A stretch of DNA of 11,079 nt, from positions 1 to 11,079 of the forward strand of contig LGRX02015351.1 in NCBI GenBank assembly GCA_001247695.2, written 5' to 3'. Positions 1-5,336 of the stretch are shown piece after piece. Under the pieces are notes generated by a model that was not told where the DNA came from, made no database searches, and saw only the letters and a list, made by a program, of their open reading frames with translations. Each line of letters begins with the position of its first letter. Positions within the stretch are counted from its first letter, which is position 1. The DNA comes from Cymbomonas tetramitiformis (Eukaryota > Chlorophyta > Pyramimonadophyceae > Pyramimonadales > Pyramimonadaceae). The translations under genes and the position numbers were made by a program.

Positions 1-535
1 TTGATGAATGCGACATCGCGCGCATCGTTCATCAAGTATACACGCATGTCGCATGCGCATGAGTACATTGCGTGCGCATTCATCAATGCACGCGACATGA
101 CGCATGCATATATTGATGAATGCGACATCGCGCATTCATGTATTGATGCATGCGATATCGCGCATGCGTGTATTGATGAATGCGACATCGCGCGAAGCGT
201 TCATCAAGTATACACGCATGACGCATGCGCATCTATACACTGTGTGCGCATTCATCAATGTACGCGACATCGCGCATGCGTGTATTTATGGATGCAACAT
301 CGCGCATGCATGCATTAATGAATGCGACATCGCGCATGCGTGTATTGATGAATGCGACATCGCGCGAAGCGTTCATCAAGTATACACGCATGCCGCATGC
401 GCATGGGTACACTGCGTGCACATTTATCAATACACGTAACCTCACCCATGCGTGTATTGATGCATGCGACATCGCACATGCGTGCATGGATGAATGTGGC
501 ATCGCGCATGCATGTATAGATGTATTGATGAATGT
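1..535. repeat. Higher-order satellite, ~172-bp unit built from ~30-bp monomers
   Basis: The segment starting ttgatgaatgcgacatcgcg recurs at 1, 173 and 345, which gives a 172-bp period. Inside each unit, ~30-bp monomers of the type gaatgcgacatcgcgcatg repeat with variation, and each unit also holds the inverted form ttcatcaa, so both orientations are present. Because 172 is not a multiple of 3, every frame stays open for about 100 codons and reads as the same Met/His/Ala/Cys-rich peptide in shifted frames. Those frames are by-products of the repeat, not genes. The array runs off the left edge of the window and decays after about 530. Confidence 0.9.
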
Positions 536-559
536 CGATCAATACAGATCACATGTATG

Positions 560-578
560 TATATATATATATATATAT
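560..578. repeat. (TA)n microsatellite
   Basis: Uninterrupted TA dinucleotides directly follow the satellite and mark its right border. Nothing coding is seen here. Confidence 0.9.
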
Positions 579-620
579 TGATAATCAACCATGCGCCGGA
601 GCGGGGATTTGTGACCTTAC

Positions 621-790
621 GAAAAATTTAGCACGGTTTTGCCCCATTCTTTTTATTTTTTAGGTTATTCATGCATACATTCTTCGAAAAATTTAGCACC
701 GGTTTGCCCCATTCATTTTATTTTTAAGGTTATTCCCGCAAACATTCTTCGAAAAATTTAGCACCGTTTTGCCCCATTCATTTTTTTTTT
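621..790. repeat. 65-bp tandem repeat, about 2.6 copies
   Basis: The segment gaaaaatttagcac followed by a gttttgccccattc-like stretch begins at 621, 686 and 751, a regular 65-bp period, each copy ending in a T-rich tract and ggttattc. The third copy dissolves into a T run followed by gcgggaggggggtattc. The repeat is AT-rich, unlike the GC-rich coding part of the window. No gene is seen between 580 and 895. Confidence 0.88.
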
Positions 791-891
791 TGCGGGAGGG
801 GGGTATTCAGGGTTGCAGGCTTTTTTGGGGTCTAACGTCTAAGTCTTTCAGTGTCTGCGAAAAAGCTAGTTTTGACAATCAGATTGATATT

Positions 892-1160
892 CAGATTTTT
901 ACATCTGTCATTTTGCTCTAAGTTAGATTTCCATTTTTCAAATTTTGCTAATTTTGCTCTACGCTAGATTTCAGAATTCAGATTTCCTTTTTTGGAATGC
1001 TTGATTTCAGAGTTTTTACATCTGTCATTTCGCTCTACGTTAGATTTCCTTTTTTCAAATTTTGCTAATTTTGCTCTACGCTAGATTTCAGATTTCATTT
1101 TTTGGAATGCTTGATTTCAGATTTTTTACATCTGTCATTTTGCTCTACGTTACATTTCAA
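892..1160. repeat. AT-rich tandem repeat, 110-117-bp unit
   Basis: The segment acatctgtcatt followed by gctctacgttagattt recurs at 901, 1018 and 1128 (spacing 117 and 110). Each unit contains an internal sub-repeat, tttgctctacgctagatttcag. The unit is T-rich on the plus strand. It shares no obvious sequence with the 65-bp family next to it. No open frame is supported. Confidence 0.85.
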
Positions 1161-1248
1161 AACTGGTTCGGACCCCCCCCCCTCGGTTCGGTGTAAATCT
1201 TTTACTAACAACAAAGCAATTGCAAATAAATTCGTTTGGGAAACAGTT

Positions 1249-1272
1249 TTGACAATCGTACACGATTGTCAG
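1249..1272. repeat. Palindrome, copy 1 of a repeated ttgacaatcgta dyad
   Basis: Arms gacaatcg (1251-1258) and cgattgtc (1263-1270) are perfect inverted repeats around a 4-nt centre. The same dyad recurs in perfect form at 1433-1456. A half-site (ttgacaatc) also occurs at 872. Confidence 0.75.
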
Positions 1273-1432
1273 ACCTGTGTATCGCGTGTTCATTAATAAT
1301 TTCTATATAGCCCGTATACCGGACTAGGAAAGAATGGGAAATGATCCTCCTAAAGGCCTCAAGCGATTTAAATATTGCCAAGGAGGGCATGGGCGGATGC
1401 AAAAAATCACAGGGTTACTGCCTGACTCACGT

Positions 1433-1456
1433 TTGACAATCGTATACGATTGTCAA
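1433..1456. repeat. Perfect 24-bp palindrome, copy 2 of the dyad
   Basis: The half-site ttgacaatcgta is followed immediately by its exact reverse complement, which makes a 24-bp palindrome with no spacer. A degraded third copy lies 60 bp further (1493, ttgacactcgcatacgac) and shares the flank tgacNcacgtttgaca, so a ~60-bp tandem duplication that includes the dyad is likely. It could be a protein-binding dyad, the end of a small mobile element, or a structure-prone repeat. Confidence 0.8.
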
Positions 1457-1567
1457 GCTCTGTCGTTGGCGGTTCGTCTCTCTGACGCACGTTTGACACT
1501 CGCATACGACTGGGTTATACCCCCTGAGTCCCTGGTTAGGGGGGGAGGGGGGAGTCAGTGTATATTC

Positions 1568-1667
1568 CTTAAGTATGAAGAAAAAAATTTTTTTTCTTAA
1601 GTATGTGAAAACGCAGGCGTCGACGCGGGCCGACGCGTTACCCTCCTTAAGTATGGGCTTAAGTATG
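1568..1667. repeat. Dispersed cttaagtatg motif, four copies
   Basis: The 10-mer cttaagtatg occurs at 1568, 1596, 1646 and 1658, all in the same orientation within 100 bp. The copies flank an A7T8 tract and a cgacgcg-containing stretch. The function is unknown. Confidence 0.8.
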
Positions 1668-1709
1668 GGAGCCCTATTTTGCGAAATCTTAGAATGTTAA
1701 GAATGTTTG

Positions 1710-1767
1710 GTCCACTGTCCGTCCGTCCGTCCGTCCGTCCACAGTGGACGGACAGTGGACGGACGGA
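1710..1767. repeat. GTCC/GGAC inverted repeat (strong hairpin)
   Basis: A (gtcc)n tract is followed by (ggac)-containing complements. Arms 1710-1724 and 1746-1760 match perfectly over 15 bp. Nested inside, 1733-1742 and 1744-1753 match over 10 bp around a single central base. Either strand can fold into a stable hairpin. Confidence 0.8.
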
Positions 1768-1803
1768 TGAACTGGGTGGACAAATACTAATCCCCCGTGA
1801 AAT

Positions 1804-1958
1804 GGGGCGGTGGTGTGGCTGGTTATAAGTGCTGGTGGTATCTGAGCGTGAAATAGGGGCGGTGGTGTGGCTGGTATAAATGCTGGTGGTATCTGAGCGT
1901 GAAATTGGGGCGGTGGTGTGGCTGGTATAAATTGTGGTATCTGAGCGTGAAATTGGGG
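1804..1958. repeat. ~51-bp tandem repeat, three copies
   Basis: The segment ggggcggtggtgtggctgg begins at 1804, 1856 and 1907, and the unit ends again at 1955 with gtgaaattgggg. Spacings are 52, 51 and 48 bp. Open frames over it read as short peptide repeats on both strands and are not supported as genes. Confidence 0.88.
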
Positions 1959-2166
1959 AAACGCGATGTTGCGGAGTGGGGGAGAATGGTGACAACTGGG
2001 CGCGGGCGTGAGAATGACTGTCTGAGAGGTGGCAGGGAAGTGGCGAAGCTGAGAGCGCAAAGGGGAGGGAAGGCCTTTGTCGGGGCTGCGAGGGGGCCCC
2101 CCCCGGCCCCAGGGTTGGGCGTGTCTATAGTTGTGACAGCTGTCGCGATTATGAACAGCGCCGTGT

Positions 2167-2300
2167 CGTGGCGGGTGTCAGGGTGGCCAGGCTGTTGAGG
2201 TTCCAGGTGTGAGGGTTGGTGGAGAAGGGCGCGCGTGGCGGGTGTCAGGGTGGCCAGGCTGCTGAGGTTCCAGGTGTGAGGGTTGGTGGAGTTAGGGCGC
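2167..2300. repeat. 67-bp tandem duplication
   Basis: The segment cgtggcgggtgtcagggtgg starts at 2167 and again at 2234. The two 67-bp copies differ at only a few positions, so the duplication is young. Confidence 0.88.
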
Positions 2301-2320
2301 GTGGGCTGTTACGGGGGAAA

Positions 2321-2780
2321 AATTTTGTATATATCCCCCCCCCAGCTGAGGGCGTACTGGGCAGGGAGCCTTCTGCTGGTTGGGACGGGGAGAGTGCGAT
2401 GTGTTTGTCAGGGTGGGGAGCTGATGTGGCGGAGTGTGGGGTGGGCTGGCTGCGGCTGGTCGTGTGGAGTTGGGGGTGCGGCTGCGGCTGGGGGCGCGCT
2501 GATCTCGAAGTTCAGTGGCAGGCGGTTGTGGCTGTGGGCGTGTTGTTGTCGTCGTTGATGGTGTTGGAAATTTTTTTGTATATATCCCCCCCCCAGCTGA
2601 GGGCGTACTGGGCCGGGAGCCTTCTGCTGGACGCTGAGGTGGTGGAGCGTAGGTTAGGCTTGCTGCGGTCGGTTGTGTGGAGCTGGCTGAGCGGCTGCGG
2701 CCGAGGCGTGCTGACCTCGAAGCGTAGTGGCAGGGTGGTTGTGGCTGTGGGCGTGTTGTTGTCGTCGTGGCTGGTGTAGG
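2321..2780. repeat. 251-bp tandem repeat with G9/TATA motif, about 1.8 copies
   Basis: The stretch gtatatatccccccccc followed by agctgagggcgtactggg is found at 2327 and 2578, a 251-bp period. The similarity continues through cttctgctgg, the gctgcggctg block and ggttgtggctgtgggcgtgt. The second copy fades at about 2780. On the minus strand (the element's sense strand) each copy reads as nine G residues followed by atatatac. This could be a purine tract or a TATA-like promoter element in the terminal region of the retrotransposon. The plus-strand frame that spans both copies is a repeat by-product. Confidence 0.8.
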
Positions 2781-2987
2781 GGTGTGGCGCTCGGGCTGCG
2801 GGCTTGGGCTGGGGATTTTTTATTTTTTTTTTGCAGAGTGTTGCGTTGGGGCAGATGAAAGCGTGGGCGTTGGGGCTTCTCGGGGAGGTTGTCAGGGGCT
2901 GTGGGGCTGATGTTGGGGTGAGTGCCTAGGCGTGAGGGTGCGCGTCGCGGTGGTTGTGTCTCGGTGGTGGCGAGGTCGTGGGTTGGG
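2781..2987. other. Non-coding downstream flank of pol
   Basis: This is the region just 3' of the pol stop on the minus strand. It contains a T-rich tract at 2816-2832, which on the minus strand includes AATAAA (2824-2819), about 164 nt after the stop. That could serve as a poly(A) signal, but it sits in an A-run and may be chance. No gene and no clear LTR boundary are visible. Confidence 0.4.
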
Positions 2988-5336
2988 CTAGAAGGACATG
3001 GAGCACGACGCGGCTTGTGGCTTGAGTCTACGCTGCAGCGTGGTGGCGGTGTCGGCGATGATGAGCCACACGTTGCGCCTGCCAAGTGGGCCCTTCTGCT
3101 TGCAGAGCAAGATGCTCATACGTCGCGCAGCGGCTAGTTCCCACAGCCAGCTGCGTCTGGCCGTGTGCGCGTCGAACACGTAGTGCAGGGGCACGTGAGC
3201 GCATGTCAGCTCTCTCCCCATAGTCAGTAACGGCAGGGCGATGTCTAAAACTCTGAAGGCGGGGCTGGTGACCACGACGTTGTAGCTGTCCATGCGCCTG
3301 ACGTTGGCGGGTTGTAGTGCGTCCACTGGGGTGCTGGTGGCCATGGCGGGGTTGATGTCTGAGGAGTGCGTGGGCACGCCGCGGGGACGCAGGGCTGCTT
3401 CGATGGCGCCCGTGCCGGCATAGGGGTCCCACACTTTGTCGGCGGGATGCCAGGCGACGTGAGTTGCCAGCTGTTCGATTTCGGAGGGGGTGGTGACCAC
3501 TAGTTGTGTTCCCCATTGCTTGGCGCTGGTGTGCTGGCATTCCGCGTTGGTCATCGGGTGACGGTGTCTGACCGTGTTGGGGTTGGCAGCGGCGAAGTCC
3601 ACTAATTCTTGGGCTTGTTGGCGTATGTGCTGGGTGAGCTTGGTGATGTGGGCGGGGTCCCAATGACCAGGTAGGAGGGTAGCCGTGGCGCGCAGCATGT
3701 TCTGTCTGTCGCCGAGGTCCCAGGTGCTGGGAAGGCTGTCAAAGGGCGTGGGCAGGATGGTTGAGCTGGGTGTGATTTTTGGGATGGCTGCCAATGCGGT
3801 GTGTAGGGCGTGCTCTGCGGCGAGCTGGGGCTGGGCCACTGCCTGCTTCTGCGGGGCCGTTGCGTTGTCAGGCAGCAGGTACTGCTGCAGTTCTGCCAGC
3901 GTGAAGGTCTCGGAGTCCCCGTCGTCGTATTCGCATTTAAGTGCGTAGGGGCGTTCTGCGGCTCCCAGCCACCGTATGGTGCCCTCGTAAGGCTTACCGT
4001 CGATGACCTTCAATGCGCGCTTTCCGTCTAGCTGTTTGCCCCTGTTTTCGTAGGCAGTGAGGTATTGTGGGGAGAGGTCGTCGTCCGGCAGCAGGCCTAG
4101 GCAGCGGGGGCAGTACCAGAACTCTTCGTTGGGGACTCGAGTCAGTTTGGGCTGCAAGCACCCCAGGTGATAGCCTTGATTGCAGTCGTCGCAGAGAAGG
4201 ATGCTGGCGGGGCGATCAGCCTTTTTGCACACTTGGCAGCGCGCGTCCTCGTTGTCGTCCAGATTGTAGGTGATGGTGGGGTCGACGTCGGGCAAATGGC
4301 AGATGGCTATTTGCGAGCAATGCGCGTTGCATGTGCTGCCGCATCGGCCTTGTAGCACGGCAGTGCCGTCGTCAGGCAGCTCTTTGATTTGAAGTATAGG
4401 GTCGCGCGTGTGGAGCTGCAGGCCGTGACTTACACTGCGCTTCAGGAACACGAAGTCGCCCACGCGGAAGTTGAATTGCTTGGGCAGGTACTTTCCTGAG
4501 CGCACTTGTGCGTATCGCTCGGTCTGGCGGTGCTGGGCTATGGCGATGTTGCTGCCGGCCATGATGGTGGCCCTTTTGACATACTCGGCGCGTTCGAGGT
4601 AGCTGGCCGCCATGGCGTCCGCGTCCATGCAGGACTCCAGAGGTTGGCTGAGGCGCTCCTTGATGGCCGGGGGTAGCGTTGGGCGCTGGGCGTATACGAG
4701 CTCATATGGTGCGAGGCGTGTGGACTCCTGCGGCGTGGCGTTATATCCCAGCATAATCCAAGGAAGGAACGAATCCCACCGGTCGATGGATCCAGCCTGC
4801 TTGCACGCCTTGGTGAGGGCGGCTTTGGTCATCTGGACGATGCGCTCGCTGAGGCCGTTGCTCTGGGGATGGGATTGCGAAGTAGTGCGGTGGTCGATCA
4901 GATTATCCTTGAGCAGCTGGGCAAATTCCTTTTCCCACTCGCCGCCGTTGTCGGTCACCACTTCTGCCGGGCACCCGAACCTGGCTATGACGTGGAGGGC
5001 AAATGCCTGAGCGGTCTCCACCGGTTCCTTGGTGTGCAGTGGGATGAGGCAGACATACTTGGTGAAGTGCTCCACGACCACCATGGCGTACTGATAGTTG
5101 TTCTTGGCTTTGCGGGGCATTTTGGCCAGATCGGTGGAGAAGCGGTAGTACATGCCCTTGACTTCCAGGGGGTTTAGGTGAGGGGCGTGCTTGTCGAAGG
5201 TGGTGCGGTAACGGGCGCAAGCGTCGCACTTGCTGACGACGTCGGAGCAGGTGTCGTACAGCTTGGGCCAGTAGAATGCGTCTCTCACCATGGCTGCGGT
5301 GCGGCGGCGCCCGAAGTGCCCACACCGACCGTTCAT
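2988..5336 (-). CDS. Pol part 2: DDE integrase - PHD finger - Tudor-like - SAM methyltransferase
   Basis: 782 codons, numbered from the ATG at 5336. Residues 1-45 hold most of an integrase H2C2 zinc domain: GHFG His7, the FYWPK block, Cys37 and Cys40. The first His of that motif lies one frame away in the preceding frame (codon 5337-5335). The catalytic core has Asp69, Asp129 (VTDNGGEW) and Glu164 (NGLSER). The second and third are separated by 34 residues, one fewer than the usual 35. Residues 289-345 resemble the integrase C-terminal region (RVGDFVFLKR). Then come a PHD finger (367-412), a Tudor-like module (about 437-488), a linker, and a methyltransferase domain (about 595-775) up to the TAG at 2988. 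The ATG at 5336 is probably not a true start: a TGA lies four codons upstream in this frame, and the integrase domain clearly begins in the other frame. The role inferred is integration of element cDNA with chromatin-guided targeting. Confidence 0.9.
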   Translation of the reverse strand: MNGRCGHFGRRRTAAMVRDAFYWPKLYDTCSDVVSKCDACARYRTTFDKHAPHLNPLEVKGMYYRFSTDLAKMPRKAKNNYQYAMVVVEHFTKYVCLIPLHTKEPVETAQAFALHVIARFGCPAEVVTDNGGEWEKEFAQLLKDNLIDHRTTSQSHPQSNGLSERIVQMTKAALTKACKQAGSIDRWDSFLPWIMLGYNATPQESTRLAPYELVYAQRPTLPPAIKERLSQPLESCMDADAMAASYLERAEYVKRATIMAGSNIAIAQHRQTERYAQVRSGKYLPKQFNFRVGDFVFLKRSVSHGLQLHTRDPILQIKELPDDGTAVLQGRCGSTCNAHCSQIAICHLPDVDPTITYNLDDNEDARCQVCKKADRPASILLCDDCNQGYHLGCLQPKLTRVPNEEFWYCPRCLGLLPDDDLSPQYLTAYENRGKQLDGKRALKVIDGKPYEGTIRWLGAAERPYALKCEYDDGDSETFTLAELQQYLLPDNATAPQKQAVAQPQLAAEHALHTALAAIPKITPSSTILPTPFDSLPSTWDLGDRQNMLRATATLLPGHWDPAHITKLTQHIRQQAQELVDFAAANPNTVRHRHPMTNAECQHTSAKQWGTQLVVTTPSEIEQLATHVAWHPADKVWDPYAGTGAIEAALRPRGVPTHSSDINPAMATSTPVDALQPANVRRMDSYNVVVTSPAFRVLDIALPLLTMGRELTCAHVPLHYVFDAHTARRSWLWELAAARRMSILLCKQKGPLGRRNVWLIIADTATTLQRRLKPQAASCSMSF
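3012..3554 (-). other. C-terminal SAM-dependent methyltransferase, probable amino (N4-C/N6-A) type
   Basis: Residues about 595-775 contain VWDPYAGTGAIEAALRPRG (SAM-binding motif I, Asp637 to Gly643), an acidic residue in SSDINP (Asp660) after the second strand, and VVVTSPAF (687-694). That last motif sits where amino-methyltransferases have (D/N/S)PP(Y/F/W). The order motif I, then acidic residue, then SPxF matches exocyclic-amino DNA methyltransferases. TSPP(Y/W) is most typical of N4-cytosine enzymes and DPP(Y/F) of N6-adenine enzymes, so the target base is open. The second Pro is Ala here, which could lower or abolish activity. An RNA or protein target is also possible. It has no similarity to the DNMT domain upstream. 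Confidence 0.65.
3873..4028 (-). other. Tudor/Agenet-like domain in pol part 2
   Basis: Residues about 437-488 contain YEGTIRW, then YALKCEYDDGDSETFT and AELQQYL. The pattern Y-x-G-x-V/I ... V-x-Y-x-D-G-D-x-E ... E-L is typical of small Tudor-like barrels next to PHD fingers in plant and algal chromatin proteins. A second histone-reading or DNA-binding function is inferred. The assignment is by pattern only. Confidence 0.6.
4092..4247 (-). other. PHD finger domain in pol part 2
   Basis: A Cys4-His-Cys3 pattern at residues 367, 370, 382, 385, 390, 393, 409 and 412 fits PHD fingers, including LLCDDC, the GYH block and the Trp (407) two residues before the seventh zinc ligand. PHD fingers usually bind the histone H3 tail, methylated or not at Lys4; which one applies here cannot be read from the sequence. 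It sits right after the integrase, where chromovirus integrases carry a chromodomain. Confidence 0.92.

Noticed and set aside
1..581. Several open frames of about 75-118 codons on both strands at the left end
   Set aside because: All are readings of the 172-bp satellite; the same peptide appears in shifted frames because the unit length is not a multiple of 3.
1433..1456. Palindrome as a terminal inverted repeat of a DNA transposon enclosing 1249-1456
   Set aside because: The dyads are self-contained palindromes, no target-site duplication is visible and nothing transposase-like lies between them; kept only as a repeat.
1597..2060. Two overlapping minus-strand frames with peptide repeats (PPxFHAQIP type)
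   Set aside because: They follow the ~51-bp DNA repeat and the GTCC tract; two frames are open at once and there is no protein-like composition.
2216..2779. Plus-strand frame of 187 codons
   Set aside because: It spans the 67-bp and 251-bp repeats and has no recognisable domain; the pol element lies on the opposite strand.
2654..3085. Minus-strand frame of 143 codons after the pol stop
   Set aside because: Low-complexity Pro/Ser/His reading of the GC-rich flank and the 251-bp repeat.
4903..5334. The last 143 codons of pol part 1
   Set aside because: An Arg/Pro/His-rich out-of-frame reading of the integrase region; the true integrase frame is the overlapping one that starts at 5336.
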